Assembly: GCA_036583965.1 (NCBI GenBank)
Contig: JAZBQD010000027.1
Span: forward strand, 10,207,187 to 10,271,186
Length of the DNA stretch: 64,000 nt
Direction: 5' to 3'
DNA from: Prunella strophiata
Taxonomy: Eukaryota > Chordata > Aves > Passeriformes > Prunellidae
Below are positions 1 through 12,329 of the stretch, one piece after another. The notes under the pieces were generated by a model, which searched no databases, had not been told where the DNA came from, and worked only from the letters and a program-made list of their open reading frames with translations. The position numbers and the translations under genes were made by a program. Numbering within the stretch: the stretch's first letter is position 1; every line of letters begins with the position of its first letter.

Positions 1-2500
1 ATAGCAGAGCTGGTATGGTAACTACATGGGGAACACAAAGGCTTATTCCCTGTACTGTTCTCCTGGAAATAATCCCTTCAGCTGCTCACACATCTATTGC
101 TGAGCAGGGACTGAATCCAATCCTCCCTACGCAGGCTGTGACGTGGCTGAGGACGGGGCAGATCCACACGGCTGGAAGCAGGAGCAAACCCTGCCCTTGA
201 TGTGCAGCCAAACGGATCGGAAACAAGGAAGGGTGTATGGCTTTTACAAGCCTTTCTTTAAAAAGGTGGGCAGTGTCAGAGTAGAGACAGGCCCCAAATT
301 TAGGCTTGGGCAAAGAGACAGGAACCATTCATTCCACATTTCGCAGTTAGCTCGCTTGGGAGGCGAATGGAAAATGGTTGATGTGAACACTTTTTCCTGT
401 CGGGGTTTATTTTTTTAAGTGCAATGCCTTAAAACTGAGGCCTCTGCCCTGCCACAGGGCCTGAGTTAACCTCATGCCACCGTGCCTGTCTCCAGCTCCA
501 GCAAAATCCCTGTGCCATGCTCCTCTGCAGATGGGCAGTGCCTATAACCTACAGCATCTCTGTGCTTTTCCACCCACTGGTGCAGAAAGAGATTGGCCAA
601 GCCAAAACCATTTCCACAAAGGGGAGCCACCTGTGCCATCGTGGGGACAGGGAGTACCTTTAGCGCCACCAGGAAGGTGACACGGGACATTGGGCCCTCT
701 GCTTCTCACCCTTCTGACATGACCCCTCCTGTTAGGGGGAGATTTAAGGTGCTCTTATATCTCCCTGCTATAAATGGCCTCATAAAAGTGACAGAACGAC
801 GTTCATATGGATGCTTGTTAAAATTTTATTACTAATCACCACCAAAGTTAGCTGCTATATTTAACCCAGGCTGGGGGAAAGAGGGGAGGGGACACTGCCT
901 GGGCAGGATGGAGATATCCAGTTCAGAAAGCAAAGGCAGAACAGGTTGATGAGTGGCCCTGACGGAGCTCACAGACACAGACAAGGGCCTGCAGAGAGCA
1001 ATTGCAAATAAAAACCCCAGAGCCTTCACCCTCCACTCATCAGCAGTAGCCACAAGCCTTTTACAAGCCCTAATCCTAAGAACAGGATGGGCTTATGGTG
1101 AAGCACAAGGCTACAGATCAAAGAGACTCAGCTGAACTCCCACCTCTGCCACAGCCTCCCCATGTAGCCCTGGGCTCTTCCCTGTGTGGAAGCTCCTGTG
1201 CAAAGGGGATGGGAACAGAGATTTAACAAGACAGCCAGCTCTGCAGGCTGGGGAAGTCTCTCATTGGTGTGCAAGTGCCTGGCAGTCCTAAGATAAACGA
1301 GACCTCTCCCTTGGGGCTGCAAGGACACACAGTTAAGCTTCTTTTCCTGTTTCAGTCAGATTTTGTCCTTGCAGGTAAAAGAAATGCTTGGAGAAGAGTG
1401 AAGAATGCCCAAGGATGCTAACTGTCTTGGCAAAGCAGAAAGTTCAACAGTTGCAAAGGTGTCACAGGGCACTTCCAGATATGTCCTTGCAGAAGCACCT
1501 CTGGGAAAGGGCCAGTGAGGAGTTCTGCTTTCTGCAACGTGACACATGAGGAAGGAGGAAGATGGGTGAAAGCATAGAAGCATACAGGTGTTACTGGGCT
1601 CAACTACCCCTGCTGGACCCACAGATTGTGGCCACCTCCCCAGACAGAAACACAAGAAAAGGATGGTCCAGATGGCCATAAAGGCAGGCCCAGAAAATCA
1701 AGAAGATGGTTACCTGTTCTGCTGTGCTAGTGGCATGCACATGGCTCTGCCCCACTGTGTGTGGATGGGAGCTGGGGCAGTGGGGCAGGGATGGCTCTTC
1801 CACCTCAACATGATGCACTGAGAAGAATGGGACCAGCTCCTATCAGATGCTTACAGAGCACCCTTCTACAGGGGATCATGAAAAGGCCATGATGGGTTTG
1901 CTGCTCTGCTGTCTGTCCAATGCTGGGAATGGTAGGAAAATATTTTATTGATGCAGTGAGGAAGGAGGCAGAGGGAGAAAAGTCTCACAATGAAAATAAA
2001 CAGCTTTGAGTGTCTTCTCAATTTGGTAATGGAATCCAGATGACTACAGGTTTCTGAAGAATGAAAGACAAAGTATTGTTTAAAAGACTTCAGCTACCAG
2101 TACACCTTCCTGCCTGCATGTACAGCAGAGGGGAACAGGAGAGGGAGACATGCTCCTCTCTGAGGATGCTCTCAGAAACCTCCCTGGAACTCCCCATCTG
2201 CATCTCCTTACAGTTTCATGGCACCCCCAGGTGTTTTTGGCAGATCCAAACATCCTCATCTACCCTCATACTTGCTGTACTTAAGCATCACTGAGACCAC
2301 TGCTGTTTGGCTCCCCATCACTGCTTCTCAGTTACCTCGTTCCTGGCACTCTAAGGGAGCTGCTGTCTGTCAATCCTCACATCCATCTTTAGAGCCCTGT
2401 ATAAATCTCCTAGATGCCTCTTTGCTCCCTATATATCTATCTAATTAATGTTAGTGTAAGTAAAGCACAGCCTTTTCCCCTTAATAAGCAGAGTGCTGAC
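1..2500. other. Non-coding DNA, no gene recognised
   Basis: Only short, mutually overlapping ORFs occur here (the longest about 107 codons), with no recognisable domain. No microsatellite or transposon end is evident. One small AT-rich patch around 770-865, with TATAAA-like and CATATG motifs and a TTAAAATTTTATTA core, resembles a minor regulatory element, but nothing confirms it. Confidence 0.6.
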
Positions 2501-2504
2501 TTTA

Positions 2505-2780
2505 TTACAGGTCTTTTTTTCCCCCCCTCTTCTTGCTTCAGCGCTTTAAATCATGTTCAGGAAAGCGCTTACGAAGGGAAAGGCTGCGCGTCACATCTCG
2601 CAGTGCCTTCGCCCCGGCACGGCCGGGGAGGGCCGTGGGGACTGGGGAGCAGAGGGCAGCAGGAGGAAATTGGACAGGATGTGTTCAGAGCCATGCCAAG
2701 AGCTCTGCGCTGCCAGGTTCGCCGAGGTCAGGGGAGAAGTCAAAGGCCATCGATGTGTTGTCTGGCTGAAGGCAGAGTCC
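2505..2780. promoter_or_regulatory. CpG-rich patch with AGCGCT inverted repeat; candidate regulatory element
   Basis: A pyrimidine run and an AT-rich lead-in are followed by about 100 bp with roughly ten CpGs (about 2540-2650), which is unusual for the CpG-poor surroundings. Two copies of AGCGCT flanked by TT/AA (2540-2547 and 2562-2569) form an 8-bp inverted repeat with a 14-nt loop. CpG retention suggests germline hypomethylation or constraint. Promoter or enhancer function is inference. A chance GC-rich patch is the alternative. Confidence 0.3.
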
Positions 2781-3759
2781 AAGCAAAACAAGGTGTTAAA
2801 TGTCTGCTAATTAGAAGTGTCAAAACAGGACTGGAAAGGCAGGCATGGCTGGGGAGGGCCTGGAAATGTGATAAGTGGGGCTTGGTGGCGGGGGAGATGA
2901 AGTCCTGGGTCTCCAGACCACATTGCAGGTGAAAGTGGGAAGGTTCCTGCAGCTGCATTGCTCTTCCCTGGCACCTTTTTGTCCAGAAATCCTAAATGTG
3001 AGATGTAAAGGACGTAGACTCAGAGGACAAGAAGCTCTGCCACATTTCCTAAGAATTCTTAGGATTGTAAGAAGCAGAGAAGATTTTAAAAATGTGTTAT
3101 TTGTCTCTTCAATGTTAGCTCTCTGTCTTTCTCTCTCTGAGATCCCCCTCATCCAATTTTACTCTCTGTCCCATGCTAAGTGTTGTTCTTCCTTCCTTCC
3201 TCTCCCTCATTGCTCTCAGGCTGCCTTGGACTGGGTGCACCAACCTCTGCCTGCCTGCAGGCACTAGGGTTGCTGAAGACGATGGATGATGCAGAAGGGA
3301 GACCCATGACTCTCACTTTTCTGAGGCTGCACAGCAAATTGCTGGTGAGAAGTGATAGAAGAAAACGTGGCCTGCAGGCTGGGCTTGGCTCAGCTCTGTG
3401 GTGACTCTCGAGCCCTTTGGCAGCTCCTTCTCCTTGTGCATCACAGGGATGTGGTGCTTGATACAGAGAGCGGTGGGGACACTGCTGGAAGGGACACAAC
3501 TGGAGGGGACACCATGCACAGGCTGCTCAAGATCCTGGTGCCCAACCACATCACACATGAGAATATATGCCATCAAACCCCTTGCAGCCAAAGAAACACA
3601 CCTGGCCTCTAGCAAGCCAGGCACAGGGAAATGATGCCTTACTGCTTCCTACTGCTACACCAAGCCACAACCTGGTCATTCTCTGATCCAGCACCTGAGC
3701 CAGAGGGCTGCCCTGAAAGTGTTAATGCTCCCCCTGGCCTGGGGTGAAAGGGTTACCCG
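2781..3759. other. Non-coding DNA, no gene recognised
   Basis: Overlapping short ORFs occur in several frames without a recognisable domain. No repeats longer than simple local runs were seen. Confidence 0.6.
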
Positions 3760-4050
3760 TGTTGTGCTCAGGATTCTTTGGCTGTAATGTGATTTCTTGG
3801 CTCCTGCCTATATATTTATGCAGTTTTGTGCACACTCCTGCCCACTCCCCCCACACGGTGGCTATCGATCAGGCTAATGGAAGGGATCCGATTGCACATG
3901 CTCCAACGTGCTCCCAACAGCCTCCCAATGCTGGCCCAGCCAATCAATGCTGAGGTGCCCCCGAAAATTTCCCATAATCTGATTTGAAGATGTGTTATCA
4001 CTTAATAAAATCCACACTTGCCCTTCCTCTATCCCCTCTACTGAAATGCA
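3760..4050. promoter_or_regulatory. Candidate conserved noncoding element
   Basis: This block mixes AT-rich homeodomain-like cores with non-repetitive sequence: ATATTTATG at 3812-3820, ATCGAT at 3864-3869 followed by GGCTAATGG, CATAATC at 3973-3979, and a TTATCACTTAATAAAA stretch near 3995-4010. There is no coding potential or repeat signature. The call rests on texture only; a cross-species alignment would decide it. Confidence 0.35.
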
Positions 4051-4574
4051 TTTGCACTCTGGCTCTGCCATGCCCCTGCATCCTGCCAGCCTCTGGGAGA
4101 AGGACCATGGAGTGGCCAGGGGCTAAAAATGCCCTGCCTAGGTAAGGGAGGGATGGAGTATGGGAAATCTGTTCTTTCCTGGGTAATCAGCACTGCCCAG
4201 CAGTGCCAGGGGACACACATGGTGACACGGGCTTGTGTGAGAGGGCTACCTGCTCCCTGCTTCCTTTCATGATGCAGTGGCTGTAAGGATGGCAGTGAAA
4301 AAAGGGGATGAGTAATGTTCCTGTTGAAAATATGGTGAAAAATGCTATCAGTCTCCTGTAGCCTGTCAAGAAACATTCCCGTGGTCTTTGGAAAACAATT
4401 CACTACAGTGTATGAAAACACTGAGGATATTTCTGGTGCCAATGGGTGTCTGCTTTCTGATCAGCCTGCACAGCAGTGACAAGAAGAAAGTCCTGGGCAG
4501 CTGGGGCAAGGACACCAGTGGTGTTTAAATGAGACACTCCCTGACATTATGTCTTCTTCAGGAAGGATTGTTTC
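4051..4574. other. Non-coding DNA, no gene recognised
   Basis: No recognisable gene, repeat or regulatory block. The longest ORF is about 134 codons on the minus strand and resembles no known family. Confidence 0.55.
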
Positions 4575-4580
4575 CCCAAG
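4575..4580. repeat. Left target-site duplication of the LTR
   Basis: CCCAAG directly abuts the TG start of the LTR and matches TCCAAG at 4893-4898 in five of six positions, supporting integrase-mediated insertion. Confidence 0.55.
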
Positions 4581-4892
4581 TGTTGCATATAGGTAAAGTC
4601 TTATAAAATAAGGGCCTTGTTGCCCTTGTAAAATCATGGCTCAGGCCTGCTACTTAGGCTAAGTGTAAGGGAACTATGGGAGAGTGACTCAGCTGGGATA
4701 GGGGTAGAGAAGTGCTGTGTGACTGCCACACGTTCACACAGTGATGTGTGGTGGTTGGTTGACTTGAGCTTGTTGTGCCTTGAAACTATGTAAATTGATA
4801 ACTGTCTGACTGCTTAAAAGGGCCTGGTTTTTGCAATAAAGCAGCTCTCCTTTGCACTGCCTGGGGACTCTACGTCGCTCTGCATTGTCACA
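4581..4892 (+). mobile_element. Solo LTR of an avian endogenous retrovirus (ERVL-like?)
   Basis: The unit begins TGTTGC and ends TGTCACA, matching the TG...CA ends of retroviral LTRs. It is about 312 bp long and carries a TATA-like TTAAAAGGG (about 4814-4822) and an AATAAA polyadenylation signal at 4835-4840 about 55 bp before the 3' end, in the order expected of an LTR on the plus strand. CCCAAG (4575-4580) immediately precedes it and TCCAAG (4893-4898) immediately follows, giving a 5-of-6 target-site duplication. No gag, pol or env sequence lies beside it, so it looks like a solo LTR left by recombination between two LTRs. The class (5-bp duplication in ERVL versus 6-bp in alpharetrovirus-like elements) cannot be settled here. 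Confidence 0.65.
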
Positions 4893-4898
4893 TCCAAG
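4893..4898. repeat. Right target-site duplication of the LTR
   Basis: TCCAAG follows the CA end of the LTR and differs from the left copy only at its first base. If the true duplication is five bases, the LTR may end one base later. Confidence 0.55.
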
Positions 4899-5859
4899 AA
4901 GAGCAAAGTCAGAGGTTTTCCTACTCTAACCAGACTAATCCTTTGTCCCTTCCTGGCCTTCTGCTCCAACGGAAGATCTTGGTGCTACCTTGATGGCACA
5001 CCTCTGTTTCACAGGAGGGAACACAAAGTCTCAAGGTTCCTGAGCTGTCAGCCTGGTTACAAATGGGAAGATGGCCACAAACAAGTCTGTCTTCTTCCCA
5101 CCCTCAGAGGGAGGATGATGGTGCAAGATGCACACCCCAGAGGTGCCATCTTTTAAAGCCCTGTCCCTAAAAGTTAGGATTCTCCTCCCATAGCAGAGCA
5201 AGAAGCCATGAATGCAGGGAGCCATGTCTGCCTGGGGATCCAGGGACAGGACAGATGCCAGCCACAGGATGAACCTGAGCCCTACAGATCGATGGTGTGT
5301 GGGGCTGCTCCCTGGGGCCTGAAACCCGACACTGAGGTTCAATAATTCAGGGGGAGAGCTATCAATGGCTTCTCAGCTCTTCAGAGAGGAGAGCAAATTG
5401 AAAGGCTTGTCAGGAGTCAAAACAGAGCAGGGCAAAGCTGGGCTGAATGTCAGAGAGATTAAACAGGCAGAAAGCCACAGGGATGGGGATGAGGACAGGA
5501 TGAGCGGGGCGGCCACTGCTTTTTATGGTTCACTTTGGCAACCACAGGAGCAGTCCAACTGCAGCAGAGCAGAGCACTCTCACAGCTAGATGGGTGACCA
5601 GTGCTCCAGGAAAGCTCTTTGACCAAGAGGGTTTCAGCAGCTCTGACTGCTAAGGTTAAGGAACCTGATGGCATGAGGTTCTCCACAGAGTGGCCTTCCT
5701 GCTGCTGTGATGGTGCAGTGGGGGGCCAGGGCAGAGGAGATTCATGCCAAGGTTGTGTGTCCCATTTCAAACAGTGCCTTGCATGGGGAGAAGGATGAGA
5801 CCAGTCCTATGGTAGCCTCCCATGGCAGAAAATAACTCTTCCAGGCCCAAGTGGGACAC
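4899..5859. other. Non-coding DNA, no gene recognised
   Basis: Short ORFs only, with no domain recognised. No repeat or regulatory block stands out. Confidence 0.6.
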
Positions 5860-6200
5860 TGCACCAACAATGGATGATAAATAATGGTGATATTTCAATA
5901 GACACAGGTATGATAATGAAGAGCTATTCTTCTTTTGCAAAGATCACTTGTAGAATTAAATATTTATAAATGATATTTAGACTTCTAGTCCTGTAAAATG
6001 CCTTTTTTACACAGATAATATATGTTGACTTGTTGGAGAACCAAACCAGTTTGATATGATTAAATGCAGAGCTGAGCGACATGATTCATGCCCTTTCTTC
6101 CCCACTTGCCAGCCTACAGCATATGCAAGACTCTATCAATATGTTTCTACAGACATTCATGTTAAAAAAAAAAATAAATTAGAAAAAATAAAGCCACAAC
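5860..6200. promoter_or_regulatory. AT-rich block, possible noncoding element
   Basis: A run of AT-rich, non-repetitive sequence includes GATAAATAATGG (about 5876-5887), TTAAATATTTATAAATG (about 5957-5973) and a GATATGATTAAATGC cluster near 6052-6065. It ends in an A-rich tract at about 6163-6190. It is compatible with a homeodomain/FOX-type enhancer, but AT-richness alone is weak evidence. Confidence 0.25.
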
Positions 6201-7039
6201 CATCCCAGCTGCATAATACATTGAAATCCTCCCAACATCCCAAATGCCTCTATCAACTTTGCAGTGTCTGGCTTGTAAGACAAAGTATTTCACACCACAC
6301 CAGGCAGCTTTTTTAATGGTCAGAGTTTCATTTGTGCTTTGCATATGTGACTTATCCAGCTCTGGTGCCTGACCCTGCAGGCCCTCATGTGGGGACCAAG
6401 AGGCTGAAGTGGCAGTGATGAAGATGATCAGGAATACTGACCCTAAGCCCCCTCTCTCTCCCTTCTCACACCACTTTGGTACCACAGTCAAGCTCGCTGC
6501 ACTTGAACAATCATTTTGTTCAAGAGGGATGTGACCAGAGATGTGTGCCTTCTCCAGAGTCTGCACTGGTTTCACATCTTGAAATTACCCTCCACAGCTC
6601 CATGAACCAAAAAACAGAGGTAGAAAGAGGCAGAAGAAAGAGGAAGAGATTGCCAAACTGGTGACACGTGCCCAGGGACACCTGTCCCACAAAGCTCACT
6701 TGGACCTCAGCCTGACCACAGCACGGAGCCTCCATTTTGCAGTTTCACATGTATGAGGAAGAGAAAACTGTTCATCATAAAGAAACTCCTTTTTAGCCTC
6801 ACCTTACGTAATAATCACTGACCGTTCATACCACACTGTTCTCACACCAGTGTTTGCCCCTTCCCAAAGAACAGTTGGGCTGGGCAAGGATCCTGGGAGC
6901 CATCTGCACCCTGAGAAGTGAGGCTGGTTTCTAGCCCTCAGAGCATGCAGTTGGACTTGTTAAACAGCACAGGCAGCACTATTGGAAGGAGAAGTTTCCA
7001 TTAATTTGCAGGTGCTGGGGGGAAGGGGGGAAGGAGAGG
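6201..7039. other. Non-coding DNA, no gene recognised
   Basis: No coding or repeat signal. A short TTACGTAATAATCACTG segment near 6804-6820 resembles a CREB/C-EBP-type site but stands alone. Confidence 0.55.
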
Positions 7040-7480
7040 CCAGGTGCTTTCTGGATGCTGCCCCCAGCAATCTCCCCCCCTGGTCCTTTCTCATTGTTCC
7101 AGAGCCGTCCCACGCGGCCCCGCCAAAGGGGATAACAGGCTCAGGAACAAGCTGAGTGACAGCAGACACCTTATAAAACGCCTGGCTGAGCGGGCCTGGC
7201 GCCTTGCTGCACGCAGCGCACATGCCCGCAGCCCGGCCAGGCCCGGCCCTGCTCGCAGGTACCGAGGGGGGCTCACATCAAAGGCTCCACTTTTGCAAGG
7301 CTCAGGACGCGGGAGGGCGTGAATTATAGACTTTGATGTCTGAGTAGCAGCAGAGGAATCGGCGTGAAGATCGTTTATAAATCGCTATTTATGGTCTCCA
7401 CTAAGTACCAGGCAGCCCCTTAAAGCGAGGGATCAGGTTTAACTGAGGGCCGCTGCAGAGAGCGGCTGCCGGCGGCTGGG
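7040..7480. promoter_or_regulatory. CpG-rich block with TATA-like box; candidate promoter or enhancer
   Basis: A TATAAAA box at 7172-7178 is followed by about 90 bp of GC-rich, CpG-containing sequence (7190-7270). Beyond lies an AT-rich core with GAATTATAGACTTTGATGT (7320s-7340s), a CTTTGAT TCF/LEF-like site, and ATCGTTTATAAATCGCTATTTATGG near 7368-7394. GC-rich and homeodomain-like AT-rich segments in one repeat-free block suggest a cis-regulatory element, possibly a promoter read left to right. No exon or splice donor of good quality was found downstream. Confidence 0.4.
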
Positions 7481-9940
7481 CCAGGGCTCTGCGTGGGCAG
7501 GACACATTTTAAATGCTCTCCATCTCAAACAGCTGAATTCAACTCTGAGATAGTCCCAGCTAACTTCCCCTGGTCTTTGCCAATTTGGGGGAGCCCAGGG
7601 TGGGAAGCTGGTGGTGCCTGCACAGCAGGAGAGGCATAGCTCCTGGAGAAGCAGACCTGTACCACAGGGTGGTGGGGTTTAGTGCTCACATGGGGTTGAT
7701 CCTGGTCCCTGCTAAGAGGAAAAGGGGCAAATTGGGAATCTCAGCATACTGCCTCTGCTCCTAAGAGACCTTCTGGCTTTGCCTTGCTGCTGACTCTCTT
7801 GCCTGATGTAGTTTGTTATGATCCCCAAGCCTGGGCAGAGCTGCATGCCTTTGCTTGGCTGAGTCTATGCTCCGGCTGCCATATTCCTCTTGAAGCAAGG
7901 CTGGGACATTGACCAGGCAGCTCTGTAGCAGAGGAAATGACAGCATCCTACCACACATCATGTCACTCCTGTCTGTGGTTAGCAGCTGGCACCTGGCTCT
8001 CCCTGAGGGAGGGACAAATGCATGCTGCTGCCTATGGCACATCTGGGGGTGCTAATGTTAAGAGATATCTTAGGGATTAAAACCTTTGAATCCTGGGAAC
8101 ATAAACCATTCTGATTTCAATTCACTGATCTGGAACGGCCAGTATCCCCCAGCTGGGACCCAACTAAAGAAATAACTGTTTTTGGGTTCTGTTTCATCTC
8201 ATCTGAGAACGAACAGCAGTGGTTGGATTTCTCCCATGTGGTTTGATTCCAGTCCCTGTGGTCAGAGGTCAGTGGACAGCTGAGCCTCAGGGGAGCTGCA
8301 GCATGGAGAATGCCTTGTCTGTACTGGAACATTCCTGGTGACCCCACAAGACCCATCACCCCCAAACATTCCCAAATGTATCAATGAGTCCACAGAGGTG
8401 GCTGTGCTCTCCTTGCCCCTCTCCTCATCCCAGAAAGAAATACACATTTCCTCACACAAGGAAGGACCATTACCTGGATACTGAGAAGCACATCTGGGAA
8501 TGCCATATGCTGTTCCTACACCTGAGCATTCCCTCCTAGCATGCAATGTCCTCTCGACCCTGACACTATTTCTTTGCCCTCGGTGGTCTTTGCAGTTCCC
8601 TCCATTACAGCACAAGTTAGAAATTCCTCTGCATAACCTTCATATCCTCTTCAGCATCACGAACTCAGACATTGTCTTAAGCCAGGTGTAACGCCAGCCA
8701 CTGCCTAGTTTTTCCTTGAAGGACTGCCATCCAAACTAAAATCTTTGATCTATCTGATTTACAATCCAGCAGCCAGTTCTGAAGCCCCCAGTTGCATTGC
8801 TTGGGGATGCACAAGGATGCAGGCCCGTGTACTCGTTCCTGTTCAAACAGCACAAAATGCCATTGTGAACAGAACTGGACTTTCTCCCAATCTGCAATTA
8901 AAGGTTCATGTCCGGCATCTACACCAAACTTTTCAAATGCAGCTGCTATATTTTGGAAGCTGAGACAGACCATGCTGGATTTTTCAATGAGTTAGAAGCC
9001 TGAAATCCAATTCTGGCCCCCCAAACCAGTGGACATTTTTGCACTGCTGACTATTCTATCCAGAACACACAGACAGACTTCCTCATTGTCCTCTCCTTGC
9101 CTTGCAGTCTCCAGCGTAGCAGCACTCAGCAGGCCTGGTTCTGCCCTTGCACATGCACATGTAAACTGTAGATAAGCACATATTTCTCTTTGCTCCAGCC
9201 ACTCTCCAGGGATTTATCTCAAGCAGGACAGGGAACCCTCCACCACAGCTCAATGTGATCCCTCCTCAGACACGGTCATTTTTATGTCCAGAAATATTTA
9301 TATACTTTGCACCACTGTTGTTTGCAGATTCTCTCTTGGTGGCTTCCACACTTCGCGGCAGCCCCTGTTTGAAGTTGGACCAGATGGGAGCCTGGACCAA
9401 ACATAAATAAACCAATCAAATCTGAGAAAACAAGCCCCCATCCCTCCTGCCTCCTCCTCAGACCAGTGTGAAGATCCAGCCTGGGAGAGGGGGGCAGGCT
9501 GTGCTCTGATGCTCAGACCGCTCCCTCTGTCCACCCTTGAAGTCCTTTACTCCGGGCAGAGTTTGGTATGTGCTGTTTGCAGGGGGTTTGTTTTTCTAAC
9601 ATGGTGAACACATGCTCTCTCCCGAGAATCATTTATTTTACATCAGAGATCCTGGGGCTCCTGACCCAGAGTTTTGCAAGATGGTTTTGTACTTTTCCTC
9701 ATGAGGAAGGAAGACACATTCCTCCAGTTACCACTGCAAGAATGGCAGGTCCCGGATGTGTCCTTCACAGACCAGGCTCTCCCTCATTTCCCTCCCAAGA
9801 CAAAGGTTAAAAATGACACACTGAGGCCAGAGGATGCTCCGAGGGGCTCCACAAAGCTCTCCCAGTAAGAAAATTCTGTTTCTTTTCCTGATAAGAGCCT
9901 TCTTCTTGTGGGGCATCAGTGGATCAGATGAGCAAGGAAA
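7481..9940. other. Non-coding DNA, no gene recognised
   Basis: About 2.5 kb with only short ORFs in conflicting frames. No microsatellite, transposon end or CpG cluster. I see no supportable feature. Confidence 0.6.
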
Positions 9941-9944
9941 GATG

Positions 9945-10000
9945 GATTGAAGGGACATCTTAATAAAGAGATGAAGGGATTGAAGAGACATCTTAATAAA
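9945..10000. repeat. Local tandem duplication, 33-bp period
   Basis: A 23-bp segment starting GATTGAAG and ending CTTAATAAA occurs at 9945-9967 and again at 9978-10000 with one mismatch. This is a partial two-copy tandem duplication, probably from replication slippage. Confidence 0.7.
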
Positions 10001-10420
10001 TTATTCACTATTTTGACTGTTTCCCAACAATTCAGGCCTCAAAAGAATGCACAAAAAAAAGGCCCTGAGGACATTTGTCTGCCATCAAGGTCTCTTTAGA
10101 GCCACCAATAGCCAGTACAGTTCTTGTAATAGCCCAAATTCAGACCAGCCTGCAGTCCCACCAGCAGACCTGGATGCTGCTGTGCCCTGCAGAGACTTGC
10201 TCTACCCTCAGCACTGGCCGGGCTGCATTGCATGTGGCTGGAGTTGCTGACTGGCAGGACCAAATGCACCATCCAGCTCTGGAGCACAAGACAGGCAGTT
10301 CTCCTCTTCTCAAGGGCGTGAGTCCCCCTTAAATCCCTGCTGTGCATGGACTCCAGCACCCATCTTCCTTCCCTGGCAGGGAAAGGATGCCGAGGGAGAG
10401 CAATGGGGAGAGCAATGCAT
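10001..10420. other. Non-coding DNA, no gene recognised
   Basis: Short ORFs only; nothing recognisable. Confidence 0.55.
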
Positions 10421-10690
10421 CTCTGTGAAACCCGATCCCTTAACACGCAGCTCCTCTGATGTGGGCAGCTTGTGCTTTACAGCATTAGAGGAGCAACATT
10501 TCATGGAAAATTCAATAAATACCCCTGTACAGCCAGACATCTGTAAACAAAGGCTTCCAAATTCAATCAGGCTGTGGGCTCAGAGCAGCATTTATAGGCT
10601 ACAGCATGGAATATTATATAGGAAAGCTAAATGTAGGGGGAGGGAGCAGATTCCTGGAAAATGAAAGATCTTTTAGCTCTCTATTACCCC
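10421..10690. promoter_or_regulatory. Candidate conserved noncoding element
   Basis: Non-repetitive sequence with clustered AT-rich sites: TTCAATAAATACC near 10508-10520, TGTAAACAAAGG (forkhead/SOX-like) at about 10543-10554, TCCAAATTCAATCAGG, GCATTTATAGG and GGAATATTATATAGGAAAG near 10607-10625. There is no coding signal. Enhancer function is inferred from site clustering only. Confidence 0.35.
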
Positions 10691-12329
10691 AATGAAGAGT
10701 AACTATGTCTGTGCTGTACCACTGTGCCCCTTCTTGACTGGCTGGGGCAGCCTTGTCATTCCCAGTCTGCCAGCTGCCATGTCAATCTGTACTGGGCTCT
10801 CACCTAGCAAAGACATTGCAGTAGAAACCATAGCAGGAAAAGCAGGGAAACACTGATGTCTCCAGCAACTGCCAGGCACACTGTTTGCTGGAGTGCATTC
10901 CTGCTGCCAGCCATACCAGGAGGGTGACCTTTGAGATGTTGGTCTGAAGATGACTCTGAAATACCAAGCCCTGATCAAGGAGTAAATGCTTCCAGAAGCT
11001 GGAAGTAATTACAGCCAATGCTCAACTCACAGAGGGGTTTTGGAGGGGAGAACAGTGTTGCCTGTCCTTTGGGGCTTTCCTGTGTCATGCCATCCCCCAG
11101 CAGGTTGACTGGGCCCTGTCTATCTTGTCTCCTGTTATACCACAGCCTCAGTTTGCATTTGTATAAAAGCAGATACACTGGGCAAAGTGAAATGGGAATG
11201 TCCAGTCAAGGCTCTGCCGAGCTCTATGGTGACTCACTGGATGGAGCAGCAGTGCTGTGACCCTCAGCCATCCACACCAGATGGCTACTGGCACTGCTAC
11301 AGAAGATTTGCTCCCAGAGTTGAGCAATACCAGATCTGTAACACACAACTGAGCACTGCTGGGCATGTTTGTGTACACGTGTGCACAGATACACACACCC
11401 TCCAAAAGCCACTACAGCATCCCTGTAGAATTCCCTCTTCCCTCTTTGGCCAAGGTTTTCTCTGTGGATCCTCACCCTCCAGCACAGTAACTGTAAAGGT
11501 CTCCAGCACACACAAGTGATGCTGAACAGCATGGGACATGGGTCCCTGCTAATATCTGCCACCCTGATGAGGTTTTTCCAAGCCCAGGGCCAAAGATCTT
11601 CACAGTCAGAAGATCAAAGCACTGTCCTTCCTATGCTGACATGGTTTCCCATGCATCATCTGAAAGTGAACACCTGCAGGTGATTTTGATCCAGGCTACA
11701 CATAACTATCATTTCAGACACACCCAAAATGGTTCATTACCACCCAGTGGCTACACCACCTTCCAGGCTCTGGACTCAGCATCCCCAGAAGTGCTGGGGT
11801 CCCATCTGCTGGCTGCTCCAAGCTGCACCTGCATGGTCAGGGGTCTTGATTTCTCCAAGCTGGACTTTGCAGATCTGTGCAAAGGGCAAGCCACCAGCTC
11901 AGAGGAAGTTGTTCAAGTCCTGCTGTGCTTCTGCAGCCCCTTGGGCACCTCAGGGGTGGTTACAATGGCAGGGACAACTGTGGTTCTCTGTGAAAGACAG
12001 CTAGCAAAGAACACCTTTGGGCAGCGGGAGCTGCATCTGGATGACCAACTTGAACCCTCTGGCAGCACCTGCAGAGGTTATCAGCCCATATTTAGGGCAG
12101 GCCAAATCAAGCATTTGTCTCCTCCTTCCCCTTGAGTGCACTTTTCCTTACAGCTCAATCAGGCTTTACAAACACACCACCACACACAGAGGGCAGTATA
12201 TATAATAAATAGAGCCTACCTCTGAGGGCAGCAGCAGTACACTGTTGCCCAGGGGACAGGAAGGTTAGTGGGATTGTGATCTAAAACCTGAGGCTGGCAG
12301 CTTTATGCTCCCCCGGGAGAGATTTCCAC
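10691..12329. other. Non-coding DNA, no gene recognised
   Basis: The longest ORF, about 164 codons on the plus strand (11641-12135), shows no recognisable domain and overlaps other open frames, so I treat it as chance. No repeats were seen. Confidence 0.6.
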
